Part shown: positions 54,871 to 64,000 of the stretch, piece after piece
Layout: every line of letters starts with the position of its first letter
How positions within the stretch are numbered: position 1 is the first letter of the stretch
Source: Hygrocybe punicea
Taxonomy: Eukaryota > Basidiomycota > Agaricomycetes > Agaricales > Hygrophoraceae
Length of the DNA stretch: 64,000 nt
NCBI GenBank assembly: GCA_963556145.1
Contig: OY744466.1
Coordinates: 1,984,001 to 2,048,000, forward strand
Reading direction: 5' to 3'
Program-made: the position numbers and the translations under genes
The notes under the pieces: generated by a model
Seen by the model: only the letters and a program-made list of their open reading frames with translations
What the model was told of the DNA's origin: nothing
The model's database searches: none

Positions 54871-57630
54871 TTAATAAAGCAGGCCGTGTTTAGAAGGGTA
54901 TGCGGAGTGAAAGTCGAAAACAATTTCGGAGGTGTGTCCAAGTTTGGAAGCCAGAATCCAAGAGGTTTCTTTGTCAGTGCCCTTGTAACCCTCCCAATGT
55001 ACAAGGTATAGTAACTTGCAGGCACGATGATAGTTGTCAATTTTCAAGTCAAGGATTTTGGAGATCTCGAACTCCAGTTCTCTGTCAACAGTGACCAGAG
55101 GAGGCAGAGGTTGGACACGATTGGGGATGGTATTCGGAGTGGCAGGCTCAAGCTGAGAGATGTGGTAGATGGGGTGAACAAAGTGGAGAGTTTCCGGAAG
55201 ACGTAGTGTATAGGAGTGTGTTCCGGCCTTAGCAATGATCTCGAAAGGCCTAAGTTCTTCTCAGAGAGCTTCTTTGAAGGTCTAGTAGTCTGGAAATGTT
55301 CAGCTTTTATGTAGACAAATTCTGATACCTTGAAATCAGGTGCTGGAGCACGCTTCAAGTCCACATAATGCTGGTAATGTCGCTGGGCCTCGGAGATGGT
55401 TTGACGGAGTTGCTGATGCAACTTATTAAGGTCCACGGCATACTTTCATGTGTGAGTGAAGGAGAGGTCATGCTCCTGATGAACAGAAGGTTTGGGTGAT
55501 AACCCTTATTAGCAAAGAAGGGTGAAACTCCAGTGGTAGCATTCGGAGCGTTGTTGTAGAAAAACTCCATGAGAGGAAGGAGTGAAGACCAGTTGTCTTG
55601 CTGGTAATTACAATAAATGCAGAGGTATTGCTCGAGAGTTTGATTAACACATTCAGTTTGGCCATCTCCTTCAGGGTGATAACTGGAGGTAAAATGGAGT
55701 CTCATGTTGAGAGCTTTTCTGAGAGACCGGAAGAAATGGGAGATGAACTCTGTGCCTCTATCAGAAGTGACGTGACTAGGAACTCCGTGCTTAGAAAAAA
55801 CGTGAATAAGGAACAGGTGGGTGGGTTGAGGAGAGGTAATCATATTATGGGTTGGAATTGCTTAGTTAGATGGTCCACTACAACCAAAATGGCTGTAAAT
55901 CCTTTGGAGTCCGGAAGTTGTTCAATGAAGTCCATTGAGATTGAGTTCCAGGGCTTCTCCGGAATCAGAAGTTGCTTGAGCAATCCATAAGGATGATGTT
56001 GAGGGGTCTTGGATCTTGCGCAGGTTGTACAGGATTTGCAGTAGTCACGGATGAAGGTTCGGAGTCCAGGCCAGGTGTATTCCTGCCAGATAATTTCGAG
56101 AGTTTTGTTCTGTCCAAAATGTCCTGCAGTAGGATGATCGTGTTTGGAGTGTAAGATCTGGAGTCTTAGGTCATTGACATCGGGGACATAGATATGATTA
56201 TTGAGGTGTAAGAGGCCTAAATTGTCAATAGACCAGCGAGGATCTGGGTTGGAAGTGATATGGAAAATGTGTCCAGAGGCAACAGGATCAACCTGAAGCC
56301 CAGAGATGATATCAGAGTGGAGGGATTTGACATCCATAGTGAATCTGGCACCAAGGACAATGTCTTTGAGGGAAGTAGCTCTGAGGGATGAAGCCAGCAG
56401 TTCCAGCCAGAAAACAGGGTGGAAATTGTGTGGATTGGCTGTGGCGTAGTCGCTATCTTCCCATTTTGCATAGATGTCCCAGCATCAAGTAAGGGTATTG
56501 GGCTTAGTTCCAAGCTTGCCCAGATGGAAGCAGATAACAAAATTAAAGTGGGAGAGGAACTCCAACCAATGAGCTTGACAGTGAGTAAGTAACCGGATGG
56601 TAGAAAAGTACTCCAAATTCTTGTGATAGGTGATAACATCAATCAAAGTAGCAGTACCTTCCAAGTAATGTCACCAGGCAGTGAAAGCATCAAAGATGGC
56701 AAGAAGTTCCTTGTTGTGGGTATCATAGTTCAACTCCGAGTCCGAAAGGGTACGAGACTGCAATGCAACCAGATGAATCTTGCTGTTAGGATGTCAAATT
56801 GAGAGAATGAAGGCAACAGCGTAATTGGAGGCATCGGTCTTCACCAGAGTATATAACTCCGGTGACCAATGGAAAAGGACCAGAGTGGAAAGGAAAGTGG
56901 TTTTCAAGTTATTGAAAGCAGAATGACACTTATCATCAAAATTCCATTATAACCCCTTGTGAGTGAGACGAGTAAGCAGAATGGTGACAGAGGAATAGTG
57001 CAGAATGAAACGCCAGTAGAAATTGGTGAATCTGAGAAAGGACTGAACATCCTTAATCTTCCAGAGCTCAGGCCAATCCTGGATAGTCTGGACCTTGGCG
57101 GGGTCCATAGAAAGACCTTGTGGAGAAAGAATGTAACCCAAGTATTCCACCGTATCAATGCTGAAAGAACATTTCTCGGCGTTGGCATACAGGCCATGCT
57201 TCTGGAGTCATCAGAGGACTTCATGGACATGCTCTGTATGATCAGCAGGGTCATCAGAATAGATAAGAATGTCATCAAGATAAAACAATAATGGAAATGT
57301 CAAGGAGGTTAGAACAAATGTCATTAGCGAAGTGTTGAAAAGCTGCCGGGACATTAGTGAGACCTTCCAGAATAACCAACCATTTAAACGAGCCATAGCA
57401 AGTATGAAAAGCTGTCTTCCATTCATTGCCTTCAGCAATCCGGACCAAATGGTAGGCATGGTTAAGGTCAATTTTGGTGTAAATGCATGCAGTCCGGGGA
57501 GCATCAAGAAGGTCCGGTGTAAGGGGAATAGGATAGCAGTCTTTCTTCATGATATGATTGAGTCCTCGGAAATCCATGCAGAGTCAGAGGCTACTGTTTT
57601 TCTTCTGAGAGAAAAGAATGGGAGCTCCAC
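54871..57630 (-). pseudogene. Gypsy B pol: RT, RNase H, integrase and chromodomain
   Basis: Minus strand order. RT from [16 protein letters not shown] with [15 protein letters not shown] (YLDD region frameshifted near 57285). RNase H to about 56640. Integrase HHCC (HDHPTAGHFGQNKT, CKSCTTCARSK) and core (SMDFIEQLP, TSDRGTEF, GDGQTE). GPY/F-like zone. Finally a chromodomain at 55080-54871: EFEISKILDLKI..CKLLYLVHWEGYKGTDKETSW. The chromodomain targets integration to modified histones in chromoviruses. Stops and frameshifts occur throughout RT and RNase H. Confidence 0.85.
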
Positions 57631-57740
57631 TGTAGAGGGCTCTCGACCCTCTGAGACCAGAAACTTGATATCTCATGAATCCGTTTGAACCAAAAGTCCC
57701 TAACGATTCACGCTCAAACCCAACATAACCTGATGCATAC
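57631..57740 (+). repeat. Diverged start of LTR-like repeat family 2
   Basis: TGTAGAGGGCTCTCGACCCTCTGAG.. followed by ..ATATCTCATGAATCCG resembles the first 60 bp of 6705-7592. It is cut by the MITE at 57741. Confidence 0.5.
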
Positions 57741-58551
57741 TAGTGCATGACAGGGGTACCTGATACCCTTGGGGGTAAATAGTATGGGTACAGCATGGGT
57801 ACAGGTATGAGTACAGGGTCCCTGACCTGTGATACCCGTGCTGTACCCATGGGGGTATGTGCCTGAGCCCTTGAAACATTTTTTTTGAGCCCAAAAACAA
57901 TGGGTTTTTCAGTTTTTTGATGGTTTTTAATGGATATCTCAACACTCAGGCTTGCTAAAATTATAAAGTAAAATTCAGAGCACTCCAAAAAACATTTCGA
58001 ACAACTTTTCAGTTTACATCAGAACCAACTGAGAGGTATCTGAGTCACTAAAAATCAGAAACATGCCAAAAACCATGAAAAAAGGTATTTTCTTTAGTGT
58101 ATGACAGGAAACTGGATACTTCTGGTGGTTTGCAATATGGTATTGCGATGGTAAGGTATCAATAAAGGGTTGATAACACACTACACCCATGCCCAGTAAC
58201 ATCATACAATATATTTTCCTCAAAAACAAGCTATTTTGGCTGATTTTGGTGGTATTTAGTGGTTTTTAATGAATAATATGGGAACAAGGCCTCATAAAAT
58301 TACCAAAAATGTTCCAGAGCTTCTCAGGAGAGTTCTCTACAACTCCCTCCTTTATATAAAAGTGATCCGACATGTACAAGATTTAATAAAAATTGAATAA
58401 TTAGCAAAAATGACTAAAGATCAAGGGTATACCCATACCCCTGCATACCCCTGCAGATACCCATACCCCTGGGCCTTGGGTACGTACCTGTGATGGGTAC
58501 GGGTCCGGGTACAGCCCCAGAAGGTCACGGGTGTACCCCTGTCATACACTA
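57741..58551 (+). mobile_element. hAT-type MITE, GGTAC-rich
   Basis: 811 bp, ends TAGTGCATGACAGGGGTAC and GTACCCCTGTCATACACTA (about 18 bp inverted), perfect 8-bp duplication ATGCATAC (57733-57740, 58552-58559). GGGTAC/GTACCC words fill about 130 bp at each end. The AT-rich middle is non-coding. Confidence 0.88.
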
Positions 58552-58559
58552 ATGCATAC

Positions 58560-59728
58560 TGACTAGCACGACCACTTGCATATAGTGTTTTAAAGTTTGG
58601 TCAGGTCCAGTTTTTTGCCTTTTTTGGAAGTTAACCAGGACTGGACCGGTTGCCTAACATTCCAAAAGTGAAAAAAACCAGACCGGACTGACAGAAACCA
58701 GTTGCCATCGGTTTTTTTCGGTCCACTAACCAGTTTAAACCGGTTTTAACCTGAACCAGTTAATAACCAGTCCAGACTGGTTTTGCACCAGGTCGGGACC
58801 GGTTTATACTATTCAAAGCTTAGAATATTGAATTGTAATTGTAAGTGTGACTTCTCGTCACATAAGTGACACTACCTCAACTCTGAGTCTCCAACCACAA
58901 TGTCAAGCCTTCTGCTCAAGGTAAGTCTTCTGTTTTTTGTTGTACTGTGTATATTTCACTAACATTTTACCTTTCTCATGTAGATATTCACCGTGACATC
59001 GGTCAGCACAATGACAACGATGGCCATCACAACCATGACACAACAACAAACACAGCAAGAACAACAGCACCAGCGACAACGACAACGAACAATACAACCC
59101 ACCACCATCTCCCACCATCTCCCCATCTCCCACATCCTCTCACATATCCCACAGGAACGATGGAATTCGGACCACAGAAAGGTGCACGACGACACAACCA
59201 TGACCACTACCAACACCCACGTCGCAACAAGACAACGACAATGACAACGACAATGACAACGACAACGACAACAGGGAAGTTGAAGGCTGGGAGGGTGGTG
59301 CGCCCACCGACCGGCCCAGGTACATATGCCAGCTTTATCCCATCGACATCTTGCTAACCACACACCTCGCAAACACGGGCTGATGCATCAACAGACGTGC
59401 AGACATCGTTTGTGAGGAATTCGGCATGGCAACGATGAAGAAGGACACAGAAAGGGCCAACAATGGCCAGCTCCATTGGACAGCAACAGCCCAACCAACA
59501 ATGGCCCCACATCCAACGAGGATGGCAGTGAGGATGGCCCCCCATCTACCTCGCGAGGGTGACAACCGTGTTAATCGACACGCGTCTGGCCCGTGCGAGG
59601 TATGTGGCACCCCAAGTCATGGAAACCGGCGGGTTAAGGGCCATGGCCTCACATGCATCTACCTTGTGAGGGTGAAAGCTGTGTCATTGGTGCCAACAAG
59701 AATTGGGCAGGGCAGGGCAAAGTGCCGT
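58560..59728 (+). other. MITE-derived sequence with exon-like modules
   Basis: 58585-58820 is rich in ACCGGTT/AACCGG words bounded by TAGTGTTTTAAAG and TTTATACTA, probably a MITE without a clear duplication. Then comes a (ACA/CAACGA)n-rich stretch and, at 59261-59470, a block matching 31296-31500, including GGAGGGTGGTGCGCCCACC, CCCAGGTAC and GCATGGCAACGATGAAGAAGG. An open frame 59426-59836 has no known motif. Confidence 0.45.
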
Positions 59729-60618
59729 TGTAGATGCAGGTTCTTGGTGGCTTCAGAACTATATAAAGAAGAAATAAAGATCCTAACCTGTGGGTGTCAG
59801 CGTAGAAGTGACTGGATAAATCAGTGTCAGGAATAGTAGTAAAAAGAAGGGAATGTTAGTAAAAGTAAAGCCGCCGCATAAAACTGGACTAATAACGACG
59901 AATCCGGCGATGAACGGAGTGAAAATGGGCAAATAATAAAGAACCCGACAATGCCGACGATGTACGGCGGGTCGGGTCGGGTTGGGTCAGAAACAATGAA
60001 TGAATATATGGAAACAACGATAAAGATGATGAAGAGGACTATAAAAACTAAGGGTCTACATGGACGAGCATTTGAAGGGATTAAAAGGATTCTGACTATG
60101 AGGGAAACGGGGACTAATGGTATCTTTTTTTTGTACGGTCGTCGGGGACCGTTTTTATAGTACAGGAGTATGTAGCTACTTTCGGACATGTCTATTTCGG
60201 CCGATAGATACTACAAAGAAAAGATGGAATGGGGATGTGGAAAGGGGGGTTGCAAAGCGACGAAGACAGGAATATGGAGGGGAAAACGAATATGCAAGAA
60301 AAAGATCTAAAAAGTCCTACATATCTCCGAAAGGATGAGGGGATGCATAAATAAGGTAAATCCGAAGTCGGGGATTGAGTCCGAAGAGATCCATCTCCTG
60401 GAATTGGAACTCCGAGGCGTTTGAGGCTGACAGATTTAGCCCAAAAGCGGCCGTCACAAAGCGGCATGTGTCGGGTTACATCGGTCACGTCGGGTCACGT
60501 CATGTCACGTCACGTCGGGTTACGTCGGGTTCGAATGCAAGTCAAATGGTGGCATCGGGTTGGTCTGGATTTGTGATATATCGATGATACGGACTCAGAG
60601 GGACGTCGACCCTCTACA
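59729..60618 (-). repeat. LTR-like repeat family 2, copy 2 (890 bp)
   Basis: Reverse copy of 6705-7592 over its full length, TGTAGAGGGTCGACG..CTGCATCTACA on the minus strand. Conserved blocks include AAAAGATCTAAAA near 60300 and the GACCGTACAAAAAAAAGATACC box near 60125. No target duplication is visible. Confidence 0.7.
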
Positions 60619-61267
60619 TCTCCAGGGTACTTTAAATAAAGACCATCCCTGGTCGATACTACGTGGACTCAGGATTCGGATGCATGAGATGAAGCCAACA
60701 CGGTGGTCGTGGAAGCGGGCTCGACAGGACGAGGCAGGTCGTGGATGACGCAAACGGGGACAGCGGATGGTGACTAGCGGAGCTCGATGGACGGGCGGAG
60801 GCGGAGAGCGGCGAATGGGGAACGAAATGAGTGAAGCCAGTGTCGAGGAAACAGGAAACAAAGTACATAGAACCGGAGGAAAAGGGAATTGAGCGGAAAT
60901 GAAAGAAGAAATGGAAAGCTACAAAAACAGGACAAATGGAGAGCGGAAACGCAAAATAGATGAGAAAATAAATAAATGTCGGGTATCGGAAAGAGGGGAC
61001 GCGATAGAAATCAAGTTGGGATAAAACTAAACGTGACATAGGATTGGGGGCGGGTGACAGAAACGGTGAAGGCATGAGCGGAAACACATAGGGCATAAGC
61101 GGAAACGACATAGGGCACAAGCGGAAATGACAGCGGATGACAAAATGATGTAGTTAGGGTCGGCGGCTTCGGTGGCTGTGTCAACGGGTGGCGGAAACGG
61201 TGGCATAGGCTGTGGAAACCATAAAACGATAAGCTTGGTGACGTGGGCATAGAGATACGAAGACGAC
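60619..61267. other. No supportable gene
   Basis: Minus-strand frames are Ser/Pro/Phe-rich and low in information. Composition shifts to G-rich on the plus strand from here to the window end. Confidence 0.4.
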
Positions 61268-61411
61268 GGTAAACATGATATGACGACGGCAGAGGTTCAA
61301 TATGACGACAACGGAGGTTCAATAGACGACGACGGAGGTTCGATATACGATGGCGGAGGTTCGATAGACGATGGCGGAGGTTCGATAGACGGCGGCGGAG
61401 GTTCGATATGT
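61268..61411. repeat. ~21-bp tandem repeat
   Basis: Six to seven copies of ACGA(T/C)GGCGGAGGTTCGATAG-like units with small length changes. Non-coding as far as can be seen. Confidence 0.75.
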
Positions 61412-63009
61412 CAATACTAATATGGGGGCGATAATCAACCGATGTGATATCAGCCTCATACTAGGCGGTTCAGCACCGGCTTGGACCCATGGGGAAGCAT
61501 TCCCCCCCATGGAACTGAAATATAAAGTCGGGTGGGTTGGGAATCGAAGCCAAGACAGGGAACGTTGTGTCTGGGTCGAAACAGTGGCGGAAATGGTGGG
61601 TCATGGAAAGCGGAGAACGATGTCAAATGGGTTTAATGCGGGTGCGTGAGCGGATGAGTCGGGTGCGTGGGGAACGAGTGAAGCGACGTGTCGGGTTCGT
61701 AAGCAGGTTCATAGGGTGCGACGGATTCATAAGCGGGTGTGTCGGGAACAAGTGTATTTCTTTTTATCTGTCTTTTTTTATCTCTGACGTTTTTCTTTCT
61801 TTTCATTTATTTAATCTATCTATGTATATATTTCTTATGCCGATGGACGGTGAGGGTTTTTCGTAGGGTCGGGTTCGGTGGGTATGGGGGTGTGAAGGTG
61901 GCGGGTACGGGATGTGAAACCGGAACCGGAACCAGATGCTCGAATCGAGCACCGCTGCTCGAATTGAGCCGGAACCGGAAGCGGATGCCGCGGAATCGTA
62001 GTCGGGTGATGGGAATGCGTCCGGATTCGTAGTCGGGTGTTTGACTTGACGAAATGCGGTGGTGGCTATGTCGAGAACGGGAACAGGTTGGAGGGCGGGT
62101 GTCGAGTCTGACGGCGGGTCCATATTGTGACGACGATGGGACTCGTTAGATCGCAGACGGGAGCGGGTTGGACACTGGAGGGCGTTCGGTTGTGCTTCGG
62201 GTGCTGTCAATCACGTTTTGGGGGCATTCTGGGTGGTGAATCTGACAACGGGGGCGTTCTGATGAGCAGAGGGACTGGTTTCGGGGCGATGGGAGCAATC
62301 ACGGGGCTGCGTGGGGTCGATCGTGGTTACGTAGGGGCATTCGAAGTGGCAAAAGGTCGGGGGAGCGGAAAGCGGGTAGTCGGGTGTGGTACGGCATAGG
62401 GCGACGTTGGGAGACGGAGGCGGATGACGTGGGCAGATAAGACGGGGTTGCGTGACGTGGATCGTGGTTTCGTGAGGTCGTTCGAGGATGGCGAGAGGTC
62501 GAGGAGGCGGCAACGGGTGGTCGATGTTGGGGACAGAGGCGGATGACGTGGGTGGATGACGTGGGCGGATGAGACGACGTGGACTGTGAGATAGATTGGG
62601 GGCAATACGGGTGGCGTTTCGTGATACTTTCGTGGCGGGTAGATGCGTGGGGATGTTGACACGGGTGCATCGGGTCGTGGAACGGGTTTGAGCGGCCGGT
62701 GGTCACGGTTTCGCGGGCGTAACCCAATGGGGCTTCGTTTGGGGACTTGAGGGACGTCGTGGGGTTTGGTCGTGGGCATAGGTGGTCGAAGGGGGGGGTG
62801 GACGAAGACGGGGAACAGCTGGGAAGTGGGGGTGATGTTGCCGCTTGCGTGGGACGATGAGGGATGGGAGCGGAGTCGTTTGGGCCAGTAGGGAACCATG
62901 TCGAGGTGCGGGGGCGTGAACGTGGGTGTGGGGGTGGCTGTACATGGTGGTCGTTAGTCCTGGGTATGGGAACGCGGGGGTACGAGGCGCGGTGGCATGA
63001 CATGATGTT
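61412..63009. other. G-rich repeat-like region, no gene
   Basis: Pro/Arg/His-rich frames are open on the minus strand over long stretches because of composition. Words such as GGATGACGTGGGCGGATGA repeat near 62420 and 62540. No domain or splice structure is convincing. Confidence 0.4.
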
Positions 63010-63520
63010 GGAGGCTTGAACACGACGGTGTATGGCTAGTACAGGTTCGCGAGGGACGATGTAGGGTGCTGGGAACTGGTACGAGGCGGCAGGTGGTTCA
63101 ACGGATGTGTGAGGGGTCGGGGAGGTCGTATAGGCGGGTGCATGGGGTGGGTTGACGTTGCACAGCGTTGGGGACTCGATAACGGTGGGGACGGCTTGTA
63201 CGGACTTGCGAGGGACGCCGTGAGGTGCTAGGAGGCTGTACGAAGTGGCGGATGGGTCCAACGTGAGCGGCCGAGGAGGTCGTATAGGCGGGTGCATGGG
63301 GCGAGGTGATGTGGCACGGCGTGGGGGATCGATAACAAGGAAGACGGCATGTGATGGCTCGGGACGGGCATCGTGGGGTCGTAGGAAGCAAGGCGAGGCG
63401 ACGAGGAGGTCCAACGAGGACGTGAGCGGCCGGGGATGTCGAGTACGCGGGCGTATAAAGCGGTTTGGCGTGGCATGGCGTTGGGGACTCGATAACGGCA
63501 GGGAGGGCTTGTACTTGTTT
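63010..63520 (-). repeat. ~180-bp tandem repeat, Pro/Ser-coding
   Basis: Three to four diverged units sharing GGTCGTATAGGCGGGTGCATG, GTTGGGGACTCGATAACG and GTGCTAGGA-like words. On the minus strand each can be read as about 60 residues with the pattern VIESPTPCxxxPxxxPAYTTS. It lies inside one minus-strand frame open over 62299-63960, which I treat as repeat-derived. Confidence 0.55.
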
Positions 63521-63599
63521 GTGAACGACAGTGTGGCGTTCTGGGAGGCCATGGATGGCTGGCGAGACGAGATGGAAACGGGGGCGAATGCGCTGGGGT

Positions 63600-64000
63600 T
63601 TGCTGGGCCTTTCCGGTGACGGCACGGGCGTAGACGGTGGGACCATGTCACGGGTAGCTTCTGGGGACGACTGCGAGGCTGTAGACACGAACGCGGGGCG
63701 AAACGGGGGCGAAACGGAGGCAGACGCGCTGGGACGCGTGGAAAACGGGCTTGGGCACGCGCGGACGCATTTTCCTGGCGACGGCGAGGGCTCAAATGGC
63801 AGGGGCGTGCGACAGTGCATGTCTGGGGACGATAGCGAGGGCGTAGACGCGAGCGCGGGGTGATCGGGCACGAAACGGGGGTGAACGCGCTGGAAACGGA
63901 GTTTGCTGGATGCTGACGAGTTTTCTTTGGAGGGCGTGCGCTCGGATGAGGGGATGGCATGTCAGGGCTTGTATCCGGAGACGACCGCGAGTTTGTAGAT
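63600..64000 (-). repeat. Ser/Pro repeat related to the 47293-49464 element
   Basis: Minus strand reads PFSTRPSASASVSPPFRP .. SSPEATRDMVPPSTPVPSPE and similar units, closely matching the repeat pattern at 48400-48850. It continues beyond the window, so another member of that element family probably lies across the right edge. Confidence 0.5.

Larger units (their letters stand above)
53335..57630 (-). mobile_element. Ty3/gypsy retrotransposon B, 5' end missing
   Basis: Second copy of the gypsy A family on the minus strand. Its 3' LTR is 53335-53872 (538 bp, TGTTAGAGG..GATATGACA on the plus strand). Then comes the antisense Zn-cluster gene, then pol backwards to RT. At 57630 the RT stops at an LTR-like repeat and gag and the 5' LTR are absent. 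Confidence 0.85.

Noticed and set aside
62299..63960. 553-codon minus-strand open frame
   Set aside because: Pro/Arg/His/Ser composition from a G-rich tandem repeat region; no domain, and neighbouring frames are equally open. Annotated as repeat instead.

Overview
The window is eukaryotic and almost certainly from an Agaricomycete basidiomycete. Genes are split by many introns of about 50-60 bp with GT..AG borders. The mobile elements (Plavaka-type transposase, chromodomain Ty3/gypsy, Ty1/copia, hAT, Helitron) are those typical of that group. Only a few genes look like working host genes: a patatin-like phospholipase cut by the left edge (1-997, minus), a seven-transmembrane receptor whose eight exons can be joined without ambiguity (2997-4479, plus), and the peroxisome biogenesis AAA ATPase PEX1 (26280-30760, minus). 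There are also a few small spliced hypothetical genes (around 1050-2120 and at 32044-32430).

Most of the window is nested transposons. From 5240 to 25471 an old minus-strand copia element was split by two later insertions. The first is a Ty3/gypsy element (gypsy A, 6029-19335, target duplication GGTCT). The second is a nearly intact copia element (19525-24440, duplication AGTTC). Gypsy A was itself hit by an LTR-type repeat (6705-7592), a solo-LTR-like insert (10254-11004), a hAT-type MITE full of CTG/GCC repeats (12176-13556) and a 3.45-kb hAT element carrying three genes (15671-19124). A second gypsy copy (B, 53335-57630, minus) lies next to Helitron remains and is capped by another repeat and a MITE.

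From about 32 to 52 kb the sequence holds a DUF6698-like fragment, a degenerate tandem array, a 285-bp-arm foldback element, a small hypothetical gene, a broken fungal kinase-like gene, and a long minus-strand Plavaka transposase gene. That gene is interrupted by a small LTR element (47293-49464) and a MITE (44929-46710). The right end (58.6-64 kb) is repeat-rich, with a second copy of the 890-bp LTR-like repeat and proline/serine-rich tandem repeats, and has no gene I trust.

The most interesting observation is a spliced antisense gene in gypsy A and B, between pol and the 3' LTR and convergent with pol. It encodes a charged coiled coil followed by a perfectly spaced fungal Zn2Cys6 cluster (CX2CX6CX10CX2CX6C in copy A). 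Other notable points are the hAT element with a zinc-knuckle gene, a membrane-protein gene and a BED protein that ends before the catalytic core; a half-tRNA-type primer binding site in both copia elements; and a promoter-like segment shared by PEX1 and a distant MITE.
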